Shown here: positions 8,870 through 18,646 of the stretch, piece after piece | How positions within the stretch are numbered: position 1 is the first letter of the stretch | Layout of the letters: every line of letters starts with the position of its first letter | NCBI GenBank assembly: GCA_019309115.1 | Contig: JAFDGW010000001.1 | Coordinates: forward strand, 40,824-104,823 | Length of the DNA stretch: 64,000 nucleotides | Source of the DNA: Deltaproteobacteria bacterium | GTDB lineage: Bacteria; Desulfobacterota; Syntrophobacteria; Syntrophobacterales; Thermodesulforhabdaceae | Reading direction: 5' to 3' | The notes under the pieces: model-generated | Told to the model about the DNA's origin: nothing | What the model saw: only the letters and a program-made list of their open reading frames with translations | The model's database searches: none | Program-made: the position numbers and the translations under genes

Positions 8870-11830
8870 ATGTTTTTATGCCTGATTTTAAGATATCTTT
8901 TTCGTTCATGTCGAACCAACTACTGGGGAGAACACCAGACGTGGGGGAAAAGGTTTATTCTCACTTCTTTATTGTTGATTATTCTTGCAATGAAGTTAGC
9001 ATTTTTATCGGCTATTTGTTATGGCGCAGAAAAAAAGCTTCTTAATGTGGGGGTTTACGAGGATCCACCTCTCTCATTCATGGACGAACAAGCTCGGCCT
9101 CAAGGGGTTTTTATCGACATTTTGCGCGAAATTGCCAGAAAAGAAGGCTGGCAATTAAAATTTGAACCCTGCGTCTTTAAAGGATGTCTGGATCGTGTCA
9201 AGGTCGGTTCTTTGGATCTTCTTGGTCCTGTAGCTTATTCGGACGAACGGGCGAAAATCTTTTCATTTAACAGAGAACCTGTCTTCACCAATTGGGGTGA
9301 GCTATATCGAAGAAAAGATATTGGATTTACAACTGCTGAGGATATTAAGGGGAAAACCATTGCTATGGCTTCCAGAGATATATATGGGCAACGCTTTTTG
9401 AGACTTGTCGATAATTTCGGCTTTAATTGCAAAGTTCTATATGTTAGCGATTATCCTCATATTTTCCGGGTGATGGACGAAGGCAAGGCACAATTTGGAG
9501 TGGTAGCTCATCTTTTTGGTATGATGCATTCCGCCGAACACAACGTGGCAGCGACCACCTTTATTTTTTCTCCCGTTAGGCTGCATTATATAGGTACGCC
9601 GGGCCGCATGGACGATGTTCTCAGCTCTATTGATCATTACTTGCTCAACTTTAAAAGCAAAGAAAATTCTGTGTATTATCAGACAATTCGTAAATGGCTG
9701 GGACTCAAGGGAAAAGCCTATTTCCCACGATGGATTATTTACGCTCTGGTGACCATCGGGGCACTAGCATTACTTTTCGGGCTTGGGGTTTTGCTTTTAG
9801 GGATAGTGGTCAGGAAGCGAACTGCTATGTTGAGACAAGAAATTGCTGCCCGTGAGGCTAGTGAAGCCAAGGCCAGAGAAAGTGAATCTATTTATAGAGC
9901 TCTTTTTGAAAACCTACCAAGCCCCGTTGCGATTCTGGATGATGAAGGGAAGATCATTCGATGGAACAGAAGTTTTGGCACTTTCTGGCAAGTTTCGGGT
10001 TGGGATGCAGGCAGCAAGTATTTGTGGGAAATGTTCAGCGATTTGGAAAACTTTCGCGCACAGCTAATTAATCAGGCCATTGACTGTGCTTTGCTGGGTT
10101 TTCCTCGCGAGTTCACAATAGAATGCACAAGAAACGATGGAAGCTTTCTAGCTATGAATATCATGCTTCGTGGAATATTTATCGGCGGTGATGTTTGTGC
10201 TCTCTGCATAATGCATGACATAACCCAACGAATGCGCCTTCAGCAATTCTATAAGCAGCAGTGGGATGTGTTACGTCACGTTATTGACGGTATGCCGATT
10301 GCCACGATACTCATAGATCCGGAAAGCAATGTTGTAGTGTGGAATAGGGCAACTGAAATCCTTACGAACATTAAAAGAGAACACGTTTTTGGACGTAAGC
10401 TGGATTTAAGACCGCTTTTTACTGGTCGGGACCTTCCTGTGCCAGCACGTCTATTACTAGAGAAAAGCCCGGGAGAGATAGAGAAAGAGTTTCGAAGACG
10501 AATTCGTGTTTATAAGTATCACAAAGAAGCAGTTGAAACCTACGGATTGATTATCGTTCGCGGGGAAAAAAGAAGGGTACATGTGGTAGCAGCAAAGCTG
10601 CGCGATGATGACGGAAAGTTGATTGGTGTGGTTCAATGTGCCCGGGATATTACGGAGCGATACCAGTTAAGAGAAAGCCTGGCACATGCACAAAAGATGG
10701 AAGCCATTGCCAGACTTGCAGGTGGATTTGCTCATGATCTTAATAATGTACTTACCTGCATTCTTGGCTGTTGCGATTTGATATCTTTATCGGCTCAGGG
10801 CAATTCTGAAATTACCAGGTATCTTGAACTAATTCGGTCCACAGTTAAGAGAACCGGTAAGCTGAATGAGCGGCTTCTCGGTTTGGGTAAAAAGCAGTTT
10901 CTTGTGTCCCGCATAGTTGATGTTAACGAGGTTGTTCAAAAAATTGCTATGGATTTCAAAACATTAGCCGATGAAGGGGTGGTATTGCAGGTTGATACTC
11001 CCGATGAACCACTTACCGTTAAGGTTGATCCGGAACAGCTAGAGAGTAGTCTCATAAACCTTTTGATGAACGCTCGTGATGCTATGCCCGAAGGTGGAAC
11101 CATCCGTTTAAAAACAGGCAGGGTGTTTTATGACCAACCGATTATTGTGAATCGCTTCGAAGTCCCCGCCGGTGAATATGTTGCTATTTCCGTTGCAGAC
11201 GAAGGAGTTGGAGTAAGCGAGGAAATATTGAAACACATGTTTGAACCCTATTTTACCACAAAGGAAGGCGGTTCTGGTATGGGACTTGCCGTAGTACATG
11301 GGTTTGTTAAGCAAAGTGGCGGTGCGGTAGCGGTTAATTCTGAAATGGGCAAGGGAACTGAGGTTATTATTTACCTACCACTGGTTGCCTCCCCCTACTG
11401 TTATAATGTAAAAGAATCGACGGTTTCTCCGTCCGGCTCGAACTTCAGAAGCAGTGATAAAAGAAATGTTCTGGTTGTGGAAGATGATGAATCGCTGGCG
11501 ACTTTGATAGAACATACGCTGACTTCGATTGGATACAAGGTCTTTAAAGCCTCCAATGCCGGTGATGCCCTAAAAGTTCTTCGGGAAAACCGGGAAATTG
11601 AAATTGTAATTCTTGACATTGTTCTGCCAGATATGAATGGGATAGACCTTGTTAAAGCAGTTCGAGCCACGGCAGAAGATGTGATGCTTATAGGAATGTC
11701 TGGTTACAGCGAGAGTGAGCTGGTGAAACAGGGCATAACAAAGGAAGTTTTACCGGTTTTTATTTCTAAACCCTTCACGGGGGCAGAGTTAATCCACGTG
11801 GTGCGAACGGTAGCTTCGAGAAAGTTGTAA
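8870..11830 (+). CDS. hybrid sensor histidine kinase with SBP_bac_3 periplasmic sensor, two PAS domains and a receiver
   Basis: About 986 residues from ATG 8870; longer readings run through the tRNA and are rejected, and ATG 8990 is an alternative. Order: signal-anchor helix; periplasmic solute-binding type 3 domain (about 55-280: VGVYEDPPLSFMD, then YSDERA); transmembrane helix (about 290-315); PAS domains (about 335-450 and 460-590); HisKA with phospho-accepting His in GGFAHDLNN; HATPase with N box NARDAM and G boxes DEGVG and GSGMGLA; C-terminal receiver with acidic EDD and phospho-Asp in ILDIVLPDMNG. It should sense a small periplasmic solute, perhaps an amino acid. No DNA-binding partner regulator is adjacent. 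Confidence 0.9.
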   Translation: MFLCLILRYLFRSCRTNYWGEHQTWGKRFILTSLLLIILAMKLAFLSAICYGAEKKLLNVGVYEDPPLSFMDEQARPQGVFIDILREIARKEGWQLKFEPCVFKGCLDRVKVGSLDLLGPVAYSDERAKIFSFNREPVFTNWGELYRRKDIGFTTAEDIKGKTIAMASRDIYGQRFLRLVDNFGFNCKVLYVSDYPHIFRVMDEGKAQFGVVAHLFGMMHSAEHNVAATTFIFSPVRLHYIGTPGRMDDVLSSIDHYLLNFKSKENSVYYQTIRKWLGLKGKAYFPRWIIYALVTIGALALLFGLGVLLLGIVVRKRTAMLRQEIAAREASEAKARESESIYRALFENLPSPVAILDDEGKIIRWNRSFGTFWQVSGWDAGSKYLWEMFSDLENFRAQLINQAIDCALLGFPREFTIECTRNDGSFLAMNIMLRGIFIGGDVCALCIMHDITQRMRLQQFYKQQWDVLRHVIDGMPIATILIDPESNVVVWNRATEILTNIKREHVFGRKLDLRPLFTGRDLPVPARLLLEKSPGEIEKEFRRRIRVYKYHKEAVETYGLIIVRGEKRRVHVVAAKLRDDDGKLIGVVQCARDITERYQLRESLAHAQKMEAIARLAGGFAHDLNNVLTCILGCCDLISLSAQGNSEITRYLELIRSTVKRTGKLNERLLGLGKKQFLVSRIVDVNEVVQKIAMDFKTLADEGVVLQVDTPDEPLTVKVDPEQLESSLINLLMNARDAMPEGGTIRLKTGRVFYDQPIIVNRFEVPAGEYVAISVADEGVGVSEEILKHMFEPYFTTKEGGSGMGLAVVHGFVKQSGGAVAVNSEMGKGTEVIIYLPLVASPYCYNVKESTVSPSGSNFRSSDKRNVLVVEDDESLATLIEHTLTSIGYKVFKASNAGDALKVLRENREIEIVILDIVLPDMNGIDLVKAVRATAEDVMLIGMSGYSESELVKQGITKEVLPVFISKPFTGAELIHVVRTVASRKL

Positions 11831-11838
11831 GGACAGGT

Positions 11839-12465
11839 ATGAAAAAGATTTTGTTAAAGATTCTGGTGTTAAATTTTTGTGTTCTTTGTACCTTTAATGT
11901 ATCTGCGCGGAAACAGCTACCTGCTGGGATACCTTCGATACCTTCCGGTATTGCAGGGTTTGAGCTTGGAGAACCAGTGGGTAAGTTTGCTTCTCGTCTT
12001 GAGATGAACCAGTATTTTGTTGGTATTGAACATCCGTATCTAAAGGCTTACAGGGTATTACCCTTTGCGGGGTTCCGGGGCGGTTATGTTCTTGTTGGAG
12101 CCTGCACTGGAAAAGAGGCAGTAGTGAGGATTAAGCTAAAGTACAAGCGGTACGATAAGGAATTTTTCAAAAAATTGAAACGAGCAATAGAAAAACGATT
12201 TGGTAAACCATCTGAGTACAGAGGTGATCCTTTTCACGTTTACGTTGCATGGAAATGGCGATTTAAGAAAAGTGATGGCAAGATTATTAGTATGCTGCTT
12301 GAACGTTATGAGGGGGATGACGAGGAATATTCGTCGGGCACCTCGATAAAACTAACGCTGGTGTCTGAATTGAAAAGAGAGATGGAATGTTACAGGAAGA
12401 AAACAAAAGAAAGTGCAAGCGCTACTGGAGAACCTAGCAACTTCAAACAGTACCTCCCTTATTAG
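11839..12465 (+). CDS. exported protein of unknown function
   Basis: 208 residues with an N-terminal signal sequence (about 1-23, ending VSARK). The mature part contains IAGFELGEPVGKF and a later KKLKRAIEKRFGKPSEY helix, then a charged tail. I do not recognise a family. It starts 8 bases after the hybrid kinase, so it is probably co-expressed and may be a periplasmic accessory of that sensor (inference from position only). Confidence 0.65.
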   Translation: MKKILLKILVLNFCVLCTFNVSARKQLPAGIPSIPSGIAGFELGEPVGKFASRLEMNQYFVGIEHPYLKAYRVLPFAGFRGGYVLVGACTGKEAVVRIKLKYKRYDKEFFKKLKRAIEKRFGKPSEYRGDPFHVYVAWKWRFKKSDGKIISMLLERYEGDDEEYSSGTSIKLTLVSELKREMECYRKKTKESASATGEPSNFKQYLPY

Positions 12466-12524
12466 AAAGGAAGCTTGAGGAGTAACCTATCGTTCCCTTT
12501 TGGTGTAGTCGAAGAATCAAAACC

Positions 12525-12539
12525 AAGACCTCAGGTCTT
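12525..12539. terminator. weak hairpin between convergent genes
   Basis: AAGACC/GGTCTT 6-bp stem with a 3-base TCA loop, which is also the stop codon of the minus-strand kinase gene. Only a short T-run follows on either side. Confidence 0.35.
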
Positions 12540-13286
12540 TAATATCCTGATTCGGCTCAATTTCCGCTTTAGATCATGCTTTTCTATTTTCTTTTTTTTA
12601 AAATCCAATGCGCGGAGGAACCACCGTCTTCGAATTAAGGGCACATGCTGTGCGTAGGTTTCAACAAAAATCTCCTTAAATTTACTGAATGATGAATTGT
12701 TGAGGAAAAACGAGGCTGAGAACATGATCTGTGCCAGATCTTTAAGGATATAATATGTCGTTTGAACAGGATTATTAGCTTTTCTTACCCTTTGAAAGTC
12801 AATGAGAAAAATTTCTCTGGAAGAAGGTTCCCAGAAAAAGTGTGAAAAGTAGAAATCTTGATGAGCATATCCCAAAAGGTGGAAACGACCTGCATAAGTA
12901 GCGAGGCTGCTCACAACCTGTTCAAAATCGGTGCATTCATGTTTCAGAACCCAGTCTTCCAGTGAGTAACCCGGCATGCGCAGAGTTATGACAAAAGCAC
13001 GGTTTTTTGAATATCCGAAAGCAACAGGACAGACGGTATTGAGCCCTCTGTTTCTCACCTCGCGAATTCTTTCCCATTCGTTAGAAGCTCCATAGGTTTC
13101 TCCATGCCTGTAAGTTGTGAATTTCTTGATAAAATAAGCTTGACCTCCCACTTCCCATAAGAGGATTTTTCTGCCTTGCGCCGATTTGCTGAAGACTTCA
13201 ACGGAACCGGGGCTTTCCCATAGATATTCCCAGCTGAATTTACGAAGAGGTCCGCCAAACCTTTCGTCGAATTCCAGGTAATACAT
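12531..13286 (-). CDS. LPS core heptose kinase-like protein (WaaP/Kdo-kinase family)
   Basis: 251 residues of the eukaryotic-like lipopolysaccharide kinase fold: nucleotide-binding Lys in AYFIKKF, catalytic-loop YAHQDFYFSHFF (HxDFY instead of the usual HxDLxxxN) and the metal Asp in FLIDFQRVR. Such enzymes phosphorylate heptose or Kdo of the inner LPS core at the cytoplasmic membrane. It is the last gene of the ior-liv-waa operon and overlaps waaC by 47 bases, so the true start may be further in. Confidence 0.8.
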   Translation of the reverse strand: MYYLEFDERFGGPLRKFSWEYLWESPGSVEVFSKSAQGRKILLWEVGGQAYFIKKFTTYRHGETYGASNEWERIREVRNRGLNTVCPVAFGYSKNRAFVITLRMPGYSLEDWVLKHECTDFEQVVSSLATYAGRFHLLGYAHQDFYFSHFFWEPSSREIFLIDFQRVRKANNPVQTTYYILKDLAQIMFSASFFLNNSSFSKFKEIFVETYAQHVPLIRRRWFLRALDFKKKKIEKHDLKRKLSRIRILKT

Positions 13287-14346
13287 TTTCGCTCACCAGC
13301 TTGAAAACATTTCCGACCGTTATGGATCTAACGCATTTGTCATTATCCACGCATTTTTTCTTCAAGCAAGGACTGCAAGGAAGGGGAGATTGTAGAGAGC
13401 GGTGCAAAGGCCCGTCAGGGCTGTTTCTAAACGCGCTTGTTGCACGATAAAGAGATACGGTGGGCGTACCAACAAGGCCCGCTATGTGAAGAGGGCCAGT
13501 ATCGGGTGCCACGAAAAGATCAAGGAGGGTCAATGCTGCCACAAGAGATCTCAGCGATCCCCCTCGCCACAAGAAAACATTATCAGGCCTGACCGCCCTG
13601 ATACAAGAAGCTTCCTTTCTTTCTGGTTCATTTCCCCAGAATAAAATTACCGAGCCTAGGTTGGAATCCACAATGCGTCGGGCAAGTTCCGCCCAGTAGA
13701 ACGTTGACCATCGCTTTGTCTGCCATGTGGTTCCAGCATGTATACCTATGAGCCTATGTTCAGGCGGGACACCAAGACTTTCAATCCACATTGCTTCACG
13801 CATTACGCTGGCAGAAGGGGCACGAAACCCATTTTTTGATGGGCAATCGTTTCGTTTGAGCTCAGGATAGCCGACAGTTCTGAGGGCATAGAGGGTTAGC
13901 ATTTTCAGTTGTTTCCTGATGGGCAATTTCTTGGAAAGCTCACGAGGCCTTAGATTGGTGGCAAGAACATTCAATTTTTCTTTTGCCAGGTGGGTTGGAA
14001 AACCGGCCCTTGCATGAGCCATTGTAGCCGCGGTGAAAATCCCGCTTTTTACATTTCCTTGGAGATCGATAACCAGATCGTAGTGTTGACGCTTTAGCTT
14101 TCCGAACGAGTGGATAATTTCCGAGATGTTTTCGACAAACCCATGACGGCCGACTTCCCGCCATTTTCGGGTGTTGACCGTTATCGTAACGTCCACGTGC
14201 TGGTGAAGTTTTACAAGTGGGGCAAAGCGAGATTCCACCAACCAGTGAATTTCAGCGTTGGGTGCGGTCTCATTTATTAGATCTACCGTTGGGAGCGCAT
14301 GGGCAATGTCACCAAGAGCACTTAACTTAACTATCAGTATTCGCAT
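13240..14346 (-). CDS. waaC: ADP-heptose:LPS heptosyltransferase (WaaC-like, GT9)
   Basis: 368 residues, glycosyltransferase family 9. MRILIVKLSALGDIAHALP is the standard N-terminus of heptosyltransferase I. GIHAGTTWQTKRW and the VAPDTGPLHIAGLVGTPTV segment form the ADP-heptose site. It adds heptose to Kdo in the LPS inner core. A 20-base overlap with waaF implies coupled translation. Confidence 0.88.
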   Translation of the reverse strand: MRILIVKLSALGDIAHALPTVDLINETAPNAEIHWLVESRFAPLVKLHQHVDVTITVNTRKWREVGRHGFVENISEIIHSFGKLKRQHYDLVIDLQGNVKSGIFTAATMAHARAGFPTHLAKEKLNVLATNLRPRELSKKLPIRKQLKMLTLYALRTVGYPELKRNDCPSKNGFRAPSASVMREAMWIESLGVPPEHRLIGIHAGTTWQTKRWSTFYWAELARRIVDSNLGSVILFWGNEPERKEASCIRAVRPDNVFLWRGGSLRSLVAALTLLDLFVAPDTGPLHIAGLVGTPTVSLYRATSAFRNSPDGPLHRSLQSPLPCSPCLKKKCVDNDKCVRSITVGNVFKLVSENVLPGIRRKVWRTSS

Positions 14347-15397
14347 TGACCAACTCGGACTCTACGAAAAATTTTTCCGCCGCTTTTATTACATCTCCAG
14401 TCGTGATGGACGTCATGCAGACGTGATCTCCAGGACAATGCCTGTACTTGCAAGGAGAACAGCTTACCTTTCGATGGATCACCTTGCAATGTTTCACCTT
14501 GGGAGCAACCTTTAGGGGGTCGGTGGGGCCAAAAATGGCCACCGTCCTGGTGTTCACACCACAGGCCGTGTGCATTGGTCCGGAATCATTTGTGATTACC
14601 AATTTAGCAGCGGATTGCAACGCCAGCAACTCGCGTACGGATGTCTTCCCGCAAAGGTTTACGACCCGCCGTGAACTTACAAATCCAGAGACATCATTGC
14701 AAATACTGCATTCCCCATCAGATCCGGCAACAATCACCATCAACCCATAGCGTTCGGCGAAATAAGCGGCTACTTCGCCAAAGTTGCTGGTGGGCCACAT
14801 TTTGGCCGTGCCGTATGCAGCCCCTGGATGTAACATTATGTAAGGTTCGGTTATTAAGAATTTTCTCAGGGTTTTCCGAACTTCAGAGTCTGCAACGAAA
14901 AGTCTCAAATTCGGTGGCGAGGAGATTGTGGAATTCCTGCCTATAAGGACTGCTACATAACGGGCTATATGAAAGAATTTATCTGCTTCATGGCAAAAGG
15001 ACCTGCACGAAACCCTGTGGGAAAGAAGAATACTTCGGCAGTCTGCCGGTCTTCCAATACGTACAGGGATGCCGGCAAGCTTCACTGCAAAGGCGGCACT
15101 AATTGCGTTTTGAAACAGAATGGCTATGTCAAAATTATACCGCTTTAGCAACCTTGCTGTTTTTAAAAGGGTTTTTAAGTTATTGATCCTTGCAAGCGGT
15201 ATCAGATTGACCTGAGGCCTGTGATGTCTGAAGAGTTCGCACACCTTCGAAGGCCCCCCCACAAAGACTTCTGCATCAGGAAATAACGAGACCACAAAAG
15301 ACACAGCAGGGGACGCCATAACGGCATCCCCTATCCAGTTGGGTAGGCGAATCAATATCTTTTTAGGACTTGGAACTAGTACTCCAGAAGCTTCCAT
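14327..15397 (-). CDS. waaF: ADP-heptose:LPS heptosyltransferase (WaaF-like, GT9)
   Basis: 356 residues. ILIRLPNWIGDAVMASPAV is the WaaF/heptosyltransferase II signature, and LVITNDSGPMHTACGVNTRTVAIFGPTDP is the donor site. It adds the second heptose. It begins inside the end of the upstream livK-like gene (22-base overlap), physically joining LPS genes to the ior-liv operon. Confidence 0.88.
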   Translation of the reverse strand: MEASGVLVPSPKKILIRLPNWIGDAVMASPAVSFVVSLFPDAEVFVGGPSKVCELFRHHRPQVNLIPLARINNLKTLLKTARLLKRYNFDIAILFQNAISAAFAVKLAGIPVRIGRPADCRSILLSHRVSCRSFCHEADKFFHIARYVAVLIGRNSTISSPPNLRLFVADSEVRKTLRKFLITEPYIMLHPGAAYGTAKMWPTSNFGEVAAYFAERYGLMVIVAGSDGECSICNDVSGFVSSRRVVNLCGKTSVRELLALQSAAKLVITNDSGPMHTACGVNTRTVAIFGPTDPLKVAPKVKHCKVIHRKVSCSPCKYRHCPGDHVCMTSITTGDVIKAAEKFFVESELVNANTDS

Positions 15398-16557
15398 TTG
15401 CCGTCCACGATCTTCACAAGTACCAGCGAGTCGGTTCCCAATCCATTGTGATCTTCTGGCGTGAGGTTGTAAATTCCGCTTACTCCAATGTATCCCTTGA
15501 TTTTCTCAAGTTCGTCTCTGATGGCCGCCCGATCTGTTCCTGCCTTCTTCATAGCAATGGTAAGAAGCATAATAGCGTCCCAGGCGTATCCAGAATGAGT
15601 GTTTATAGGATATTTTTTATCGTAGTGATAGACTTCCTTGTAAAGACGTATAAACTCCTGGACGACCGGTTTCTGAGGGTCATCGTCTCGCAGTTGGTCT
15701 GCCACCATCAATCGCGTCGATGGCATGATAGTACCATTAGCTGCATCGCCTGCCAATTCTATATACTTTGGATCTGGAAGACCATGACACTGAAAAAGGG
15801 GCATCTTTATATCTAGCTGTCGATAATTTTTCGCCACCTTTGCTCCTGCCGGTCCAATTGTCCAGCAGATAACGACATCGGCTCCAGTGTTTTTCAACTT
15901 TACGAGCTGTGTGGTCATATCCGGATCGTTCACTCCAAAGGATTCCACACCCACCACTTTCAGTCCGAATTCAGGTGCAAGGCGCGTTAGCCATCTCAGC
16001 CCATCTCTGCCGAAACCGTCATTTGCATGAAGAATTGCCACCTTCTTCATGTTTTGCTCTTGAAGGTATCCATAGATTTTTTTTACGGCTACGAATGTTC
16101 TCTGAGGGGCTTTGAATGTCCATTTGTAAGGTCCGAACTTGCCGCCTGCTATTACCGGATCCCCACCAACAGTCATAACTGTAGGAATGCCCTTTTTCTC
16201 AATGTAAGGTTTTACAGCCATGCCGGTGTCCGTCCTCGTGGGTCCTATCAGCGCCACTACCTTCTCGCGCTCAACCAGCCTCTTCGCGACCATCAACGCT
16301 TTGGTCGGATCACTTTCAGTGTCACCGATTACAAGCTCAAGAGGCCTTCCGTTAATGCCACCTTCTTTGTTGATTTTGTCCACGACCATCTGGGCTACCA
16401 ATTTTGTGGGCGTTCCGATGGACGAAGCCGGCCCCGATAGGGCAAAAAACGCCCCGATTTTGATAGGTTGCTCAGTATTTCTCTCCGTTGCCTGTATGAC
16501 TCCGGTGGCAATTAAGCCGATCGTAAGAGTTACAATGATTAACAACCATTTTTTCAT
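15376..16557 (-). CDS. livK: branched-chain-type ABC transporter substrate-binding protein
   Basis: 393 residues from ATG 16557, chosen because GGAGG lies 7 bases upstream and MKK plus a hydrophobic run gives a clean signal peptide ending near QATER. The mature part is a type I periplasmic binding protein (IKIGAFFALSGPASSIG, then VVALIGPTRTDTGMAV). The ligand is not determined; relatives bind Leu/Ile/Val, amides or aromatic acids. Unusually it comes after the permease and ATPase genes and a CoA ligase. Context with iorAB and paaK points to an aromatic ligand (inference). Confidence 0.9.
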   Translation of the reverse strand: MKKWLLIIVTLTIGLIATGVIQATERNTEQPIKIGAFFALSGPASSIGTPTKLVAQMVVDKINKEGGINGRPLELVIGDTESDPTKALMVAKRLVEREKVVALIGPTRTDTGMAVKPYIEKKGIPTVMTVGGDPVIAGGKFGPYKWTFKAPQRTFVAVKKIYGYLQEQNMKKVAILHANDGFGRDGLRWLTRLAPEFGLKVVGVESFGVNDPDMTTQLVKLKNTGADVVICWTIGPAGAKVAKNYRQLDIKMPLFQCHGLPDPKYIELAGDAANGTIMPSTRLMVADQLRDDDPQKPVVQEFIRLYKEVYHYDKKYPINTHSGYAWDAIMLLTIAMKKAGTDRAAIRDELEKIKGYIGVSGIYNLTPEDHNGLGTDSLVLVKIVDGKWKLLEY

Positions 16558-16619
16558 GGTGCATCCTCCTTTTATTGAACTCTGTTTGTGCAATAAGAGC
16601 TTACCTTACGCCCCCATCC

Positions 16620-17924
16620 TTAATTTCCGTTATCCAAGTTTCTATGATCAAAAACTCTCTTGCTTTTTCTATCCGTTCTTGGAAGACTTCCGTAATCTAC
16701 GATTTCTACGTTCGCTCTCACCAGGATATTACGACGGATTGCCTGAGCTATCATCTCCGCCAGCTCTCCATCGCCTTCAACTCTACGATTCGGCGCCCGT
16801 TCGACCTTAATGACCATGACATCACGCCCATCTTCACGATGATACAGATGAATCTGGTACTCACTTCCGACTCCCTCAATCCTGGAAAGAACATGTTCTA
16901 TCTGGCCTGGATAGATGTTGACTGCGCGAAAGGTGAACATATCGTCGGATCTTCCAAGAATATGGTCATGACGAGGGAACGGGTTTCCACATTTACACGG
17001 TTCGGGGATTAGGCGTGTGAGGTCCCTGGTTCGGTAGCGGATAAGGGGAGCGGCTTCCTTTCTAAGTGTCGTCACAACCATTTCGCCGATTTCCCCCGGC
17101 GGCACCGGCTCTAGGGTATTCGGATCCAGTATTTCCAGAATGTAAAAATCTGCCCAGTAGTGGATACCCTCGTGAGCCATGCACTCAAGTCCCGTGCCAG
17201 GTCCGTACAGCTCGGTCATGCCCGGGATATCGAAAAGATGTTCTGCCCCCGTAAGTTCCTGAACGCGCTGCCTCATCCGCCGGCTATGCCTTTCCGCTCC
17301 GAATATTATTTTTTTCAGAGCGATCTTTTCACGCAGTCCTCGCCTTTCTATCTCTTCAGCCATAAGCAGAGCCATTGATGCGGTGGAACAGAAAACCGTG
17401 GTTTGAAGATCAACAAGCATCTGACAGTGAATTTCCGAACTAGAGGGCCCGACCGGAACGGCCATTGCGCCGAATCTTTCGCAGCCCAGCTGAAATCCAA
17501 CGCCGGCAGTCCACAGCCCGTAACCGACGGCGATCTGAACTCGATCGGTTTTCGTCAGGCCGGCCATTTCAAAACACCGTGCGAACATAATGGCCCAGTC
17601 GTCTATGTCCTTTTGAGTGTAGGCCAGTATTTTCCGCTTTCCTGTAGTTCCAGATGATGCGTGAATTCGCACGATTTTCTCAAAAGGCACGGCCCTCAAA
17701 GGAAACGGATAGTTCTTTTGTAAGTCATCGGCCGTGGTAAAGGGAAGCCTACGAATGTCGTCGAGGGATTTGATCTGTTCCGGTTTTACCCCGTGTTCTT
17801 CCATGCGCTTGCGATAAAAAGAGGAATTTTGATAGGCATGATTTACGGTCCATTGAAGCCCGCGGAGTTGAATATGAACGAGCTCCTGAGGTGAAAAGGT
17901 GGGCATGAATGTGGCAACAGTCAT
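16620..17924 (-). CDS. paaK: phenylacetate-CoA ligase-type aryl-CoA ligase
   Basis: 434 residues, ANL-superfamily adenylate-forming enzyme of the PaaK type: P-loop HASSGTTGKRK, GMTELYGPG, RTRDLTR, and the C-terminal LGRSDDMFTFRAVNIYPGQIE. It activates phenylacetate or indoleacetate with ATP and CoA. With IorAB it would link aryl-acetates, aryl-acetyl-CoA and aryl-pyruvates. Overlaps livF by 4 bases. Confidence 0.9.
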   Translation of the reverse strand: MTVATFMPTFSPQELVHIQLRGLQWTVNHAYQNSSFYRKRMEEHGVKPEQIKSLDDIRRLPFTTADDLQKNYPFPLRAVPFEKIVRIHASSGTTGKRKILAYTQKDIDDWAIMFARCFEMAGLTKTDRVQIAVGYGLWTAGVGFQLGCERFGAMAVPVGPSSSEIHCQMLVDLQTTVFCSTASMALLMAEEIERRGLREKIALKKIIFGAERHSRRMRQRVQELTGAEHLFDIPGMTELYGPGTGLECMAHEGIHYWADFYILEILDPNTLEPVPPGEIGEMVVTTLRKEAAPLIRYRTRDLTRLIPEPCKCGNPFPRHDHILGRSDDMFTFRAVNIYPGQIEHVLSRIEGVGSEYQIHLYHREDGRDVMVIKVERAPNRRVEGDGELAEMIAQAIRRNILVRANVEIVDYGSLPRTDRKSKRVFDHRNLDNGN

Positions 17925-18646
17925 GGTTGTTCTCCTTTCTTCTTTCCAAGATATGCCTTTCTAAGTATTTCTTCCTTTTGAATGAGTTGTTCTGGAGCAC
18001 CGTGAAAGACAACTTGCCCTGTTTCAAAAAGGTAAACTCTTTGGGCAATGTTGAATATGCGTGAAGAGTCCTGTTCTACTATGAAAAGGGTCAGGTCATT
18101 GTTTTTACTGAGTTCAACAAGAGTCTGATAGATTTCATCCACCACCAGTGGAGCAAGTCCCAGGGATGGTTCATCCAGCATCAAAAACGACGGGTTGGTC
18201 ATGAGAGCTCTGGCTATGGATAGCATCTGCTGTTCCCCTCCGCTCAGAGTTCCGGCTGGCTGATTTAATCGGTCGCGGAGCGGGGGAAAGAGATCAAGGG
18301 TTTGTTCCATTAAGGAAACTGCAAGATGGTGCCCTGTTCTGTAACCACCCAGTTCCAGGTTTTCTCGTACCGTCATAGGAAGAAAAAGCTGTCGATTTTC
18401 GGGCACCAGTACTAGCCCTCGTTCAACCCTTTTATGGGTCGGAAGATTCAGCACTGATTCATTGTTAAAGATTACGTCTCCCTTGTCCGGTTTATGGAGG
18501 CCGGCCACGGCTCGAAGCATCGTGCTCTTTCCAGCTCCGTTGCTACCAAGCACGCCGACTATTTCGCCACGATGAACTTCCAAGTCGATGCCATGGAGAA
18601 CCTCGATTCCGTCGTAACTACAAACAAGGCCCTTTACCTTCAACAT
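17921..18646 (-). CDS. livF: ABC transporter ATP-binding protein LivF
   Basis: 241 residues. Walker A GSNGAGKST, signature LSGGEQQM, Walker B FLMLDEPSLGL and H-loop region typical of LivF. Cytoplasmic ATPase of the importer, pairing with the LivG half of the upstream fusion. Overlaps that gene by 7 bases and paaK by 4. Confidence 0.93.
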   Translation of the reverse strand: MLKVKGLVCSYDGIEVLHGIDLEVHRGEIVGVLGSNGAGKSTMLRAVAGLHKPDKGDVIFNNESVLNLPTHKRVERGLVLVPENRQLFLPMTVRENLELGGYRTGHHLAVSLMEQTLDLFPPLRDRLNQPAGTLSGGEQQMLSIARALMTNPSFLMLDEPSLGLAPLVVDEIYQTLVELSKNNDLTLFIVEQDSSRIFNIAQRVYLFETGQVVFHGAPEQLIQKEEILRKAYLGKKKGEQP

